Assembly: GCA_947450025.1 (NCBI GenBank)
Contig: CANFTW010000017.1
Span: 1-64,000 of the forward strand
Length of the DNA: 64,000 nt
Reading direction: 5' to 3'
Origin: Bacteroidota bacterium
Lineage (GTDB): Bacteria > Bacteroidota > Bacteroidia > B-17B0 > Aurantibacillaceae
Position 1 is the first letter of the stretch, and every line of letters begins with the position of its first letter. This document shows positions 52,852-62,176 of the stretch, one piece after another. The position numbers and the translations under genes were made by a program. The notes beneath the pieces are model-generated. The model saw only the letters and a program-made list of their open reading frames with translations. It was not told where the DNA came from and did no database searches.

Positions 52852-54294
52852 CTACTTATATTTTACAAATCTAAAAATAGATTTGAGACTTAAGAGCCCT
52901 GATATAAATGCCCAAGCCCCGCAGAACAGGCACATAATAGCAAAATTCATCATCCAATTTTGTGTAAAGGATCTAGACATGTAATTGAAAATGACAATAC
53001 CAATAATAAAAATGACTAAAGAAATAATTAACCTCACGTTAACTTTGAACTTAAATATTTTGTAGGCGAAAAATATTTGAATACCCGCTGTGAAAAATTG
53101 AGTGATTAAACTTGAAAATGCACTTCCCATTGCCTTATATTGAGGTATTAAAATAAAATTCAAAATTAAGTTGATACAGATACCTATAATTGCCATGCTG
53201 TTTAATTGTCTTAAATTTCCGTTGGCAGTCAGTAAGGTTCCAAAAATATAGGTAGTCGATACCGCTGTAAAACATAACATTAGTATACTAAACTCGACAG
53301 CCGAATCGGTAACTCCATGATTAATCATGCTAGATAGTTCGTTGGAATAAAAGAAGCAGCCTACCGAAACCACTAAGGCAGGTGTAACTAGTAAAATAAA
53401 AGACAATTTTACTAATTGCTCAACATTCTCCTTATGTTTTATCATTCTGCTAAATACAGGAATTAACTGAACCGAGAATAAATAAGCTATCATATTCCCA
53501 GCTTCTAATAGACGAAAGGCTTTGGCATAAATCCCAGCTTGCTCCGACCCTACACCTTCTGGCAATAATACACCAAGCATCACACTATCTAATCGGTTAT
53601 AAAAGGTCATTAATAAGACTAGAATGGCAAACGGAAAACTCTGTTTCAAAATCATTAAACTAAATGGCCAGTTCCATTTCAATTTAAAATGATCGGTTTT
53701 ATAGTATACAGTCATAAAAGCAATAATAGCCGTTAATAAATAACCAAGGGTTTGAGAATACACAAACGTCATAATGTCAATCTCAATACCAAACCATCTT
53801 AATAACAAGCCCAAACATAAAAAAATCATAATTACCCTATCGGCAACGGATACAAAACTGTCAGTTTTAAAAAGATGAAGTCCTAGTAAACTAGAACGTA
53901 AATACAAAATCATGCTTATTAAAAACTGATTAACAGCTAAAATACTAAGCAATTTCATATACCTAAAATCATAGCCTATGATTAAGCCTAATACTACAGT
54001 AACTAAAAAATAGACTAAACCCAACACTAATTTCAGAGAAAACAAACTACTAAAATGCTTGGTCAGCAAATGATTATTTTGGGCAATGTTTTTATTATTG
54101 AATTGAGTAACCCCAAAATCCAAAATGATATTTAATAAGAAAGAGAAATTAAATAAAATGGCATACTCTCCATAAGAGGCATTTCCAACGGCATTTTGAA
54201 CCGAAGGCTCTATACCTAAAGGCCAAAAAGGCTTAATTAATAAATTAAGGACAATTAAAAAGGCAATATTTGTGACGAACTTTTTTTGTTGCAT
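52852..54294 (-). CDS. Oligosaccharide flippase (Wzx/MATE-like)
   Basis: The 480-residue membrane protein has 12-14 helices of the polysaccharide biosynthesis/MOP type, with NAVGNASYGEYAILFNFSFLLNIILDFGVTQF near the N-terminus and YKAMGSAFSSLITQF near helix 11-12. It transfers undecaprenyl-linked oligosaccharides across the inner membrane. Third gene of the polysaccharide cluster; no glycosyltransferases are in the window, so they must be elsewhere. Confidence 0.85.
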   Translation of the reverse strand: MQQKKFVTNIAFLIVLNLLIKPFWPLGIEPSVQNAVGNASYGEYAILFNFSFLLNIILDFGVTQFNNKNIAQNNHLLTKHFSSLFSLKLVLGLVYFLVTVVLGLIIGYDFRYMKLLSILAVNQFLISMILYLRSSLLGLHLFKTDSFVSVADRVIMIFLCLGLLLRWFGIEIDIMTFVYSQTLGYLLTAIIAFMTVYYKTDHFKLKWNWPFSLMILKQSFPFAILVLLMTFYNRLDSVMLGVLLPEGVGSEQAGIYAKAFRLLEAGNMIAYLFSVQLIPVFSRMIKHKENVEQLVKLSFILLVTPALVVSVGCFFYSNELSSMINHGVTDSAVEFSILMLCFTAVSTTYIFGTLLTANGNLRQLNSMAIIGICINLILNFILIPQYKAMGSAFSSLITQFFTAGIQIFFAYKIFKFKVNVRLIISLVIFIIGIVIFNYMSRSFTQNWMMNFAIMCLFCGAWAFISGLLSLKSIFRFVKYK

Positions 54295-54367
54295 ATGGCA
54301 AAGGGCAAATATATTGTTTTTTTAATGTTGCGTAATTAATTTTTAATGACAAAACGGATATAAAAAA

Positions 54368-54709
54368 TTATAAATCTAATTCTGTTGATGGATTCCAAAA
54401 ATGTTTCTGAAAATCAATAATAGAATCATTTTCAATTTGAATACTTTCTTTATCCAATAACTCTTGCATGACATAAGGAGTCGTAAAATGATGTTTTCCA
54501 GTAAGTTGACCATTTCTATTAACCACTCTGTGCGCTGGAACATATTCGTTTTGAAAATGAGCATGATTCATGGCATAACCAACTACCCGAGATGATGATT
54601 TAGCCCCTAAATAATTGGCAATAGCACCATAAGTGGTAACCTTTCCTTGAGGGATTAACCGAACCAATTGATAAACTTGATCAAAAAAATCAGACTGCTT
54701 CTTTACCAT
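54368..54709 (-). CDS. Alkyltransferase-like (ATL) protein
   Basis: The 113-residue MGMT-fold protein has a recognisable DNA-binding part (PQGKVTTYGAIANYLGAKSSSRVVGYAM), but the active-site PCHR motif reads PAHRVV, with alanine in place of the alkyl-accepting cysteine. Cys-less ATL proteins bind O6-alkylguanine and hand it to nucleotide excision repair. The start codon overlaps the stop of the upstream LuxE-like gene (TAATG), indicating co-translation. Confidence 0.85.
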   Translation of the reverse strand: MVKKQSDFFDQVYQLVRLIPQGKVTTYGAIANYLGAKSSSRVVGYAMNHAHFQNEYVPAHRVVNRNGQLTGKHHFTTPYVMQELLDKESIQIENDSIIDFQKHFWNPSTELDL

Positions 54710-55719
54710 TATCCTATCATTAAATTACAGCCTCTTAAATCGCTGTTATCAAATCGTCCAAGTATCTCAAAATCAAAATTTTGAGACTGTCTTCCCAAAT
54801 CTTTTGTTTCAATAAATGAACACGAATGGATATTCGCTAAATCAATCACATTGACGCCACCTGTTTTTTTATTTTTTATATAAGAAAATGGGTCATTAAT
54901 ATCTCTAATCAATACTTTCATCCATGGTGAGCATTGAAAGACACCATTACTTTTTGAATAGGCTTGAGACAACAATTCAGTCATACCATATTCACTATGG
55001 ATAGAAGATACTTTAAAACTATGCTTTAAAAATTGATGTAATTCTTCCTTTAATAATTCTTTCCTGAGCCCCTTCATACCTCCTGTTTCTATAACTATAA
55101 AATCATCTGTAAGCTCAATTCCTAATTCAGCCAAATCTAATAGCGCATAGGTTACTCCCAGTAAAATTGTTTTTTGTTTTCGTTGCTTGAGTTCTTGAAT
55201 AGTGTTTATTAATTCGTTTAGGTTATTAAGGTAAAATCCACTTAATGAATGAGTTGAGTCTTTTATTAATCGATCAAACATATAAACCAAGGATGAACCT
55301 GTGCGCTCCAAATAATTTGGCAATAAAGCTAAAATACAATAATCAGATGGGCTTCCATAAAAGAGTTCAAATCCCTTTTTAAAAGATTTTTCATAAATCG
55401 TCACCTCATTGACGATGTGTTGAGACGTTAGTTGCCCTGTGGTTCCACTACTTGAAAAACGAATAGCACTTGCCAATATTTGGCCGCAAACAACCTCTTT
55501 AGTTTTAAAAAACTCAATTGGCAAAAAAGGAATTTGACTGTAATGATGGATTGAATCACCTTGTAACTTAATCTCTTGAATATATTGACGGTAAATTAAA
55601 TTGGCTTGAGATTGATAGTGAAATACATCCAGAGCCACTCGATTAAAATCGTGTTCATAGGATTCTGCATGGGCATTTAATTCAAAAATCTGTTGTTGAA
55701 TATCTTTTAATTTTAACAA
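54709..55719 (-). CDS. LuxE-like acyl-protein synthetase / PaaK-type enzyme
   Basis: The 336-residue protein contains IPFLPIEFFKTKEV, the phosphate-loop-like FSSSGTTGQLTSQH (about 90-103), and a central IVIETGGMKG and SEYGMTELLSQAY, all matching the LuxE/adenylate-forming superfamily. It is likely to activate or transfer an acyl group; the substrate is unknown. It overlaps the ATL gene downstream by one base. Confidence 0.8.
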   Translation of the reverse strand: MLKLKDIQQQIFELNAHAESYEHDFNRVALDVFHYQSQANLIYRQYIQEIKLQGDSIHHYSQIPFLPIEFFKTKEVVCGQILASAIRFSSSGTTGQLTSQHIVNEVTIYEKSFKKGFELFYGSPSDYCILALLPNYLERTGSSLVYMFDRLIKDSTHSLSGFYLNNLNELINTIQELKQRKQKTILLGVTYALLDLAELGIELTDDFIVIETGGMKGLRKELLKEELHQFLKHSFKVSSIHSEYGMTELLSQAYSKSNGVFQCSPWMKVLIRDINDPFSYIKNKKTGGVNVIDLANIHSCSFIETKDLGRQSQNFDFEILGRFDNSDLRGCNLMIG

Positions 55720-55762
55720 GGATACTATATTAAATTTTTCGTAAATTTATGGTGATTTATTT

Positions 55763-56245
55763 ATGAAGAGATACTTTTTTAAATATTTATTATTTTTAAG
55801 CATATTGGGTGTATTTATATATTCTTGTGTAAAAAAAACATCATACCCTACTGTACCAGAAATTACGTATAAAGACTTTATTCCTTTTACTGGCGATTCG
55901 GCTGATATACAAGTAAAATTTACGGATGGAGATGGGGACATTGGAGCGTCTGGTTCAGATTCGACTAGAACATTTTGGGTAACTTATTATTACCGAGATA
56001 CGATTACCAATAAATACGTTGCCTATTATCGTCCTTTATTTAACGATACTCTAAGAACTGGCTATATCATTAAACTGCAAGACGGTGCCTACAAAGGAAA
56101 ACCCATTAGTGGTGAAATTAGCGTGAGATTGCAACAGTACCGCCATAGCAAAAAAATAAAGCATGTAAAATACGTGATGTATTTATTTGATGCTGCAGGA
56201 AACAAAAGCAATGTGTTAACCTCGCCCGAACTAACCGTTCCATAG
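55763..56245 (+). CDS. Lipoprotein of unknown function
   Basis: The 160-residue precursor has lipobox VFIYSC and a mature domain with the calcium-like stretch KFTDGDGDIGASGSDS (about 52-67), then beta-strands. Such proteins are frequent in Bacteroidota and predicted to be at the cell surface or periplasm. No function is recognised. It is divergent from the LuxE-like gene with only 43 bases between them. Confidence 0.7.
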   Translation: MKRYFFKYLLFLSILGVFIYSCVKKTSYPTVPEITYKDFIPFTGDSADIQVKFTDGDGDIGASGSDSTRTFWVTYYYRDTITNKYVAYYRPLFNDTLRTGYIIKLQDGAYKGKPISGEISVRLQQYRHSKKIKHVKYVMYLFDAAGNKSNVLTSPELTVP

Positions 56246-56338
56246 TCATCTCTGTTTTTCATGTTTTTTGTTTAGGGTTAAGCTATTTTTGTTTTTTCAT
56301 TTCATTATTTATATTTACTGAAATTAATAACCAACTAT

Positions 56339-57658
56339 ATGAAAAAACAATTACTGGTTCTTGGCTTCAACATATTAGCCTTTGCTATAGGAACAGCTCA
56401 AAATTCAGATAAGTGCGCCACAATGCCCGTTCATCAGCAACGTCTGCAAAACACTGCTTATCAAACTAATTTTACAAATACAGAAATAGCCGCTAAAAAC
56501 TGGTTAAGTAATTCTACTAACCAATTGAATGCCTCTAAACCTCAAAACACTATCATTACCATACCCGTTGTGGTGCATGTAGTTTATAAAAACGCAGCTC
56601 AAAACATTCCTGATACTCAGATTGTTAGACAAATACAAATTTTAAATACCTGCTTCAGATTACAAAATTCTAATTTCTCTTCAACAAGAGCCATTTTTGA
56701 TACCTTGGGTGCGGATACCGAAATTCAATTTTGTTTAGCAGCAACAGATCCTCAAGGTAATCCAACAACTGGGATAGTGAGAAAATCAGCCCCATCTAGT
56801 GCTGGATTTGATCCTATATTAAATATGGATAAGGTAAAAAGTTCAGCAACCAATGGAGATGATCCTTGGCCAAATGATAAATATTTAAACATTTGGGTAT
56901 GCGATATGAGCATTTTCGGTCAAGCTTTTGTTTTAGGCTATGCTACTTTTCCAGGAGAGGTACCTGCTTTAGATGGTGTGGTGATTCAAAGTGAATATTT
57001 TGGTTACGGAACCGCTGCGGCACCAAACAATTTAGCAAGAACTACGGTTCATGAAGTTGGTCATTTTTTTGGAATGCGTCATATTTGGGCGGATGATGAT
57101 GGAGGCACGACAGGTCAATGTGATTCAACTGACTTTGTGGACGACACTCCTAACCAAGCCGCAAAATCAGCTTCAGATTGTAATTTAACCATCAATTCAT
57201 GTTCTAATGAAGCGCCTTATTGGGGAACCATTGATCCACCAGACATGGTAGAAAACTATATGGATTACTCAGCAGATGGTTGCATGGCGTTATTTACCAA
57301 AGGACAAAAAGCTCGTATGTATTCCTATTTAAATACAGCTCCTGCCCGAATTGCCATTAAAACCTCTCCAGTTGGTTGCAGCACGGTTGGTATTAAAGAT
57401 TTGTATAGCAACTTTAACGATTACATATATGCGTATCCAAATCCAACTTCTGATATCTTGCATATTAACATTACACAATTTACGCCAGCTAACTTAAAAT
57501 GTGAGTTATACAATATCAATGGTCAATTAGTGAAAACGGTTACTCAACTAGATTATCAAAATACTTTACAATTGTCCGATTTATCTAATGGAATCTATGT
57601 TTTAAAAATTTACAATTCGGAGGTAAATGCCATTAAAAAAATTACAATTCAAAAATAA
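56339..57658 (+). CDS. M43 family secreted zinc metalloprotease with T9SS sorting domain
   Basis: The 439-residue protein has a signal peptide (about 1-20), a propeptide-like region, and a catalytic domain with HEVGHFFGMRH (HExxHxxGxxH) and Met-turn region ENYMDYSADGC. The C-terminal T9SS domain starts at YAYPNPTSD and ends IKKITIQK. It is a shorter relative of the protease at 37312-39477 and lacks its PKD domain. Predicted to be exported by T9SS and to act extracellularly. Confidence 0.9.
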   Translation: MKKQLLVLGFNILAFAIGTAQNSDKCATMPVHQQRLQNTAYQTNFTNTEIAAKNWLSNSTNQLNASKPQNTIITIPVVVHVVYKNAAQNIPDTQIVRQIQILNTCFRLQNSNFSSTRAIFDTLGADTEIQFCLAATDPQGNPTTGIVRKSAPSSAGFDPILNMDKVKSSATNGDDPWPNDKYLNIWVCDMSIFGQAFVLGYATFPGEVPALDGVVIQSEYFGYGTAAAPNNLARTTVHEVGHFFGMRHIWADDDGGTTGQCDSTDFVDDTPNQAAKSASDCNLTINSCSNEAPYWGTIDPPDMVENYMDYSADGCMALFTKGQKARMYSYLNTAPARIAIKTSPVGCSTVGIKDLYSNFNDYIYAYPNPTSDILHINITQFTPANLKCELYNINGQLVKTVTQLDYQNTLQLSDLSNGIYVLKIYNSEVNAIKKITIQK

Positions 57659-57700
57659 TTTGATATCTTATTAACAGATATTATAAAAATCGTTGAAATA

Positions 57701-57734
57701 AATCCCTCTAATTTGTTTGATTAGAGGGATTTTA
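57701..57734 (+). terminator. Intrinsic terminator
   Basis: AATCCCTCTAAT (57701-57712) pairs with ATTAGAGGGATT (57720-57731) followed by T residues; it ends the M43 gene. Confidence 0.85.
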
Positions 57735-57770
57735 TCGTTAAAATTGTGCCTTTATTAAACAAACTAAATT

Positions 57771-58118
57771 ATGGCAGATATTCATTTATTAGGAATAAAA
57801 TTTATAGAACAAAATACTCAAGATGGCTTAGAGTTTACTTACAAGCCTGATGTTCCGAAATTAAAAGTAATTGGTACTATATTAATTGCAGCGGAAGAAG
57901 AAGAAGATAATGGATGTGTGTTTTTAACTCAAAAACAATTAAATCAAATCTTATTAAATAAAGATGTTGATTTAAAATTGGTAGATGATACCTGGACTCC
58001 TGCAAAACCTTTAAGTAAAGAACAAATTAAAAAAATAGGTTTAGTTACCATTGATGCAGAATATTTAGGTACTGCTGGCGATGTGAGATGCTACGAAGCC
58101 TTAAAAATTTCTGAATAA
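57771..58118 (+). CDS. Hypothetical cytoplasmic protein
   Basis: The 115-residue soluble protein has no recognised domain: MADIHLLGIKFIEQNT..., an acidic run AAEEEEDNGC (about 43-52) and a C-terminal VTIDAEYLGTAGDVRCYEAL. It has the regular codon use and isolated context of a real gene, between two terminators. No function can be offered. Confidence 0.6.
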   Translation: MADIHLLGIKFIEQNTQDGLEFTYKPDVPKLKVIGTILIAAEEEEDNGCVFLTQKQLNQILLNKDVDLKLVDDTWTPAKPLSKEQIKKIGLVTIDAEYLGTAGDVRCYEALKISE

Positions 58119-58137
58119 TCCTCATTAAAACCCAATC

Positions 58138-58167
58138 ATCCCTCTCATACATGAGAGGGATTTTTTT
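58138..58167 (+). terminator. Intrinsic terminator abutting the cdsA start codon
   Basis: ATCCCTCTCAT (58138-58148) and ATGAGAGGGAT (58151-58161) form a perfect 11-bp stem followed by T7; the last T is immediately followed by the cdsA ATG at 58168. It is closely similar to the terminator at 57701-57734. Confidence 0.8.
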
Positions 58168-59049
58168 ATGGCATTAAATCTTAAAACCTTTGCTACCCGA
58201 ACAATTACAGCCGCTGTTTTTGTTGCTATTTTATTAGCGTGTATTTGTACAAACTACATCACCTTTATTAGTTTATTTTTTATTGTATCCATTTGGGGAT
58301 TACATGAATTTTATCAATTAGCAGAAAAACTAAAGGCTAAACCTTATAAACCCATTGGCTACCTAGCCGGAATTTGCCTTTTTAGCTATAGCGCTGTTTC
58401 AAATTCAAGCTTTTCGGTATACTTACCTACCGATACTATTTTAGCCTATGTGTTAATATTTGTGTTTTTTACCTTTATTATTGCCTTGTTTGATGATCAA
58501 AAGAACACCATCGTCAACATTACCTATACCCTAACTGGTTTAATATATGCGGTGTTACCATTTATGATATTAGTAAATATATCCTGTATGGATAAGTTTT
58601 ATAGCCCGCATGCCGATTCAACCCTATGGTACGAAACCTTTGCCCCGTATAATTTCCATTACATTTTAGGTGTTATCTTATTAATTTGGGCAAGCGACGC
58701 TGGCGCCTATATTGTTGGGAGTTTAATTGGTAAACATAAATTATATGAACGCATTTCGCCAGGCAAAACATGGGAAGGGACTATTGGAGCCACCATATTA
58801 ACCATGGGTGCTGCTTTTTTAATAGCTCATTGGTATCCAGAACTCGCTTTAAAACATTGGTTAATGATATCAATGATGGTATGTATATTTGGAACAATTG
58901 GAGATTTGGTGGAATCGATGCTAAAACGCCAAGCTGGTATCAAAGATTCGGGGAAAATTATGCCAGGGCATGGTGGAATACTTGATCGATTTGATAGTTT
59001 ACTCTTTGTTGCCCCATTTATATACGCATATATGATTTTAATCAAGTAA
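58168..59049 (+). CDS. cdsA: Phosphatidate cytidylyltransferase
   Basis: The 293-residue membrane enzyme has about eight helices. The C-terminal signature SMLKRQAGIKDSGKIMPGHGG plus ILDRFDSLLF is diagnostic of CdsA, which makes CDP-diacylglycerol from phosphatidate and CTP. The start MALNLKTFATRTITAAVF fits the family. Because the ATG directly follows the U-tract of the upstream terminator, the mRNA must come from read-through or a promoter inside the preceding gene region. Confidence 0.92.
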   Translation: MALNLKTFATRTITAAVFVAILLACICTNYITFISLFFIVSIWGLHEFYQLAEKLKAKPYKPIGYLAGICLFSYSAVSNSSFSVYLPTDTILAYVLIFVFFTFIIALFDDQKNTIVNITYTLTGLIYAVLPFMILVNISCMDKFYSPHADSTLWYETFAPYNFHYILGVILLIWASDAGAYIVGSLIGKHKLYERISPGKTWEGTIGATILTMGAAFLIAHWYPELALKHWLMISMMVCIFGTIGDLVESMLKRQAGIKDSGKIMPGHGGILDRFDSLLFVAPFIYAYMILIK

Positions 59050-59180
59050 TAGCCTTATTTCTCAACCGTAAAAGGTTTAAAACTAAAGCCATATTTACAC
59101 TAAATCGATATCATACATTATATTTTTTATTAAATTTGTAGCCCTAACTAAAACTTTTAAATTTTAAAAACAAAAACATT

Positions 59181-60452
59181 ATGTCGACACAAACTGCAAA
59201 TGTAACAGCTCACGAATCTATGTTCGAAGCCGTATTAGCTCGCTTAGACGTAGCTGCTAAATTGATGAATATGTCTGATGACGTTGCCACTATATTACGT
59301 AGCCCTATCAAACAAGTTAAAGTAAGTTTACCAGTAATGATGGATAACGGAAAAATTCAAGTATTTGAAGGTTACCGTGTTGTTCACTCTACCGTATTAG
59401 GTCCATCTAAAGGTGGTATCCGTTACGCGATGGATGTGAACCAAGATGAGGTAATGGCTTTAGCTGCTTGGATGAGTTTTAAATGCGCTGTAGCTAACTT
59501 ACCTTACGGTGGTGCTAAAGGCGGTATTAAATGTGATCCTCGTGCCATGAGTGTAGGAGAATTAGAAAGATTATCTCGTGCTTACGCTATGAGTATGAAA
59601 GATGTTTTTGGTGTGAATAAAGATATTCCTGCTCCAGATATGGGGACAAGCGGACGTGAGATGGCTTGGATTTTAGATGAGTTTAATAAAGTAACAGGCG
59701 AAGATAGCCCAGGTGTCATTACTGGGAAACCAATAGTTATTGGTGGATCATTAGGCCGTGATGCTGCAACTGGACGTGGTGTGATGGTGAATACCTTAGC
59801 TGCTTTAAAGAAAATGGGATTAAACCCTAAAGAAGTAACTGCTGCGGTACAAGGTTTTGGTAACGTGGGGTCACATGCTGCTCGATTATTATCTGAACAA
59901 GGTATTAAAATTGTAGCTATTGGCGACCACACTGCAACATTTTATAACGAAAAAGGAATTGATGTAGCGGCTGCTTTAGATTATGCTGCTAAAAATGGCC
60001 GTGTATTAAAAGGCTTTACTGGTGGAACAGTGATTGGATCGAATGATATCTTAACCTGTAAATGTGATGTATTAGTTCCAGCGGCTTTACAAAATGTTAT
60101 TTCTGAAGAAATTGCTCACAACATTCAAGCTAAATTAATTGTTGAAGGTGCTAACGGACCAACTATGCCAGAAGCAGATGCTGTATTAAACGATAAAAAA
60201 ATTATTGTTGTTCCAGATATCTTAGCTAACTCAGGTGGTGTAACGGTATCTTACTTTGAGTGGGTACAAAACAAAGCAGGTTATTACTGGAGTGAGAATG
60301 AAGTCAATACCAAGCATGATGAAAAAATGGAAATTGCTTTCTCAAGTGTTTGGGATAATGCTTCTAACTTTAAAACCTCTATGCGAATTGCAGCTTACAT
60401 TACTGCCTTACAAAAAATTGAGCAAGGTGTTCAATTAAAAGGTAACTACTAG
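59181..60452 (+). CDS. gdhA: Glutamate (Glu/Leu/Phe/Val) dehydrogenase
   Basis: The 423-residue protein has the substrate domain with GGAKGGIKCDP (catalytic lysine) and a Rossmann domain with AVQGFGNVGSHAARLL. GDH-type residues such as the PAALQNVISEEIA block are present. It interconverts glutamate with 2-oxoglutarate and ammonia. The promoter box TAAATTTG at 59131-59138 precedes it by 42 bases, and a strong terminator follows. Confidence 0.92.
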   Translation: MSTQTANVTAHESMFEAVLARLDVAAKLMNMSDDVATILRSPIKQVKVSLPVMMDNGKIQVFEGYRVVHSTVLGPSKGGIRYAMDVNQDEVMALAAWMSFKCAVANLPYGGAKGGIKCDPRAMSVGELERLSRAYAMSMKDVFGVNKDIPAPDMGTSGREMAWILDEFNKVTGEDSPGVITGKPIVIGGSLGRDAATGRGVMVNTLAALKKMGLNPKEVTAAVQGFGNVGSHAARLLSEQGIKIVAIGDHTATFYNEKGIDVAAALDYAAKNGRVLKGFTGGTVIGSNDILTCKCDVLVPAALQNVISEEIAHNIQAKLIVEGANGPTMPEADAVLNDKKIIVVPDILANSGGVTVSYFEWVQNKAGYYWSENEVNTKHDEKMEIAFSSVWDNASNFKTSMRIAAYITALQKIEQGVQLKGNY

Positions 60453-60510
60453 TTCCTACTCTGCTCCTTTTAGCTCAGCTAAGGGTTAGTATAGAAGTGA
60501 TTATAAATAT

Positions 60511-60547
60511 AAAAAAGCTCCTTTGACATCATCAAAGGAGCTTTTTT
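60511..60547 (+). terminator. Intrinsic terminator of gdhA
   Basis: AAGCTCCTTTGA and TCAAAGGAGCTT pair across a five-base loop (stem within 60511-60547), followed by T residues. Confidence 0.88.
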
Positions 60548-60566
60548 TATTACTTGTATTTTAAAA

Positions 60567-60583
60567 TGCTACAAATTGTAGCA
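60567..60583. promoter_or_regulatory. Operator-like palindrome upstream of the integrase
   Basis: TGCTACAA (60567-60574) and TTGTAGCA (60576-60583) are perfect inverted repeats around one A, about 35 bases before the integrase start codon. There is no T-tract, so it is unlikely to be a terminator and is a candidate repressor or recombinase binding site. Confidence 0.45.
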
Positions 60584-60601
60584 CAACACAAAAGTTATTT
60601 G

Positions 60602-60620
60602 CCATAATTTTATATTATGG
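60602..60620 (+). promoter_or_regulatory. Hairpin enclosing the integrase start codon
   Basis: CCATAAT (60602-60608) and ATTATGG (60614-60620) are perfect inverted repeats around TTTAT. The ATG start codon (60617-60619) lies in the right arm, so folded mRNA would hide it. Confidence 0.4.
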
Positions 60621-61750
60621 TAGACACAATTGACATAGAATATGGTCTTCATCAAGATAAGGTGAAGATATTTTTGAAATTTAAATTTGATGCGCGAACC
60701 ATTGAATTGGTAAAAAAAATAGCAGATGCCAAATGGAGCCAAAGCCATAAAGCATGGCATATCAGTTATTATGATGAGGCTTTGGATTTGATAAAAAGCA
60801 CCTTAACAAAAAACAATATCAGTCTAAAATTATTGAACAGCTATGATGACGTGGAAATACCAAAGCCGCGGGTTATAGTAAAAGCAAGTGATGGCCTAGA
60901 GCATTTAAAAATTGAATCGCTTGAAAAAATAAAACAGTTTAAATATTGGATGCGCAGCAGAAGGTATGGAGATAGCACCATAAAAACCTATACAGATTCA
61001 TTAGAAACTTTTTTGAGGTATTTTGCCCATAAACCAATTCATGAAATTACCAATGAAGATTTAATCAACTTTAATAACCGATACATTTTAGCCAATAGTT
61101 TTTCCTCATCCTATCAAAATCAAATAGTGAATGCTGTAAAATTATTTTTTAGAAGCATAGAAGATAAAAAACTACAGCCAGATTTGATTATGCGCCCAAA
61201 ACGCGAAAAACATTTGCCAAATGTATTAAGCAAAGAGGAGGTAAAAGCAATACTAAATGCGCATAGTAACATAAAACACAGAGCAATGTTGAGTTTAATA
61301 TACAGTTGTGGCTTGAGAAGAAGTGAGTTATTGAATTTAAAATTAAAAGACATTGATTCGAAACGAGGTTTGGTATTGATTAGGAATGCTAAAGGTAAAA
61401 AAGACCGAATAGCTCCCCTATCCTCAAAAGTATTGGAATTGCTTATGCACTATTATACAGAATATAAACCGGCTATTTGGTTATTTGAGGGAGAATTAGA
61501 TGGCGAAAAATATTCGGAACAAAGCTTACAAAGTGTTTTAAAGCAAGCTTTAAATAAAACAACTATTGTTAAGCCTGTAACTTTACATTGGTTGAGACAC
61601 AGTTTTGCTACGCATTTATTGGAAAATGGAACAGATTTAAGATATATACAAGAATTATTGGGGCATAGTAGTAGTAAAACAACAGAAATATATACTCATG
61701 TGAGCACAAAAAATCTACAACAAATTAAGAGTCCTTTTGATGATTTATAA
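60617..61750 (+). CDS. Tyrosine recombinase / integrase
   Basis: The protein has 377 residues. An N-terminal extra domain (about 14-62, KVKIFLKFKFD...KWSQSHKAWHISYYDEA) precedes a SAM-like core-binding domain (about 98-185) and a catalytic domain with R234 (CGLRR), lysine around 259-262, H324 and R327 (LHWLRH), H350 (LLGHSS) and nucleophile Y359 (IYTHV). The C-terminus KSPFDDL recalls the SP-x-D-x-L ends of integron integrases, but the IntI-specific insertion between the conserved boxes is not seen, so it is a Xer/IntI-related recombinase of Bacteroidota type. No phage genes surround it. A structured region downstream shares a motif with the cassette array at the left edge. Confidence 0.9.
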   Translation: MVDTIDIEYGLHQDKVKIFLKFKFDARTIELVKKIADAKWSQSHKAWHISYYDEALDLIKSTLTKNNISLKLLNSYDDVEIPKPRVIVKASDGLEHLKIESLEKIKQFKYWMRSRRYGDSTIKTYTDSLETFLRYFAHKPIHEITNEDLINFNNRYILANSFSSSYQNQIVNAVKLFFRSIEDKKLQPDLIMRPKREKHLPNVLSKEEVKAILNAHSNIKHRAMLSLIYSCGLRRSELLNLKLKDIDSKRGLVLIRNAKGKKDRIAPLSSKVLELLMHYYTEYKPAIWLFEGELDGEKYSEQSLQSVLKQALNKTTIVKPVTLHWLRHSFATHLLENGTDLRYIQELLGHSSSKTTEIYTHVSTKNLQQIKSPFDDL

Positions 61751-61811
61751 AATTCATTATATTTATACTAAATATGATGCTCATCATACAAAGCACCTCT
61801 ATTTTGGTTAG

Positions 61812-61836
61812 ATATGTATGACGTAGTCATACATAT
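61812..61836. repeat. Perfect 11-bp inverted repeat downstream of the integrase
   Basis: ATATGTATGAC (61812-61822) and GTCATACATAT (61826-61836) are separated by GTA. There is no T-run, so a terminator is unlikely; it fits a protein-binding or core recombination site. Confidence 0.6.
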
Positions 61837-62041
61837 AAACTAGTTATACGTAATTTGCCCATTGACAATCCTAAGACAATTACGTTAGACAATAAGCTTT
61901 TTCTTTCTAAACTTCTGCCATCTCCTAGACAAAATTTTTGGCAGACATCGGACAATCATTCTGACTTTTGACCTCGAGAACTGTTCATAGTTTTTTTCTC
62001 CCCCTTTTTTTCGGGTTTGACAAACCCGTTTTGGCTATCCT

Positions 62042-62095
62042 AATTTAGCACATTTGTTTTTGCAAAAAGACAGGCAAAATCAAATAAGCTAAATT
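62042..62095. repeat. Bulged hairpin, attC-like geometry
   Basis: AATTTAGCACATTTG (62042-62056) pairs with CAAATAAGCTAAATT (62081-62095) except for a 2-base internal bulge. An inner TTTTGC/GCAAAA stem follows. Paired segments separated by bulges resemble single-stranded attC folding, although the GTT/AAC ends are missing. Confidence 0.45.
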
Positions 62096-62176
62096 CCCAC
62101 CGCACATAATAGGTCTGCTCCGCAGTTATTGTGCGCGTGCACTTGCCGTGCCACAAAGCGCGCCACAAGCGTGTGG

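Noticed and set aside
58770-58985. Alternative open frames within cdsA on both strands
   Set aside because: They overlap the CdsA signature region and show no independent coding features.
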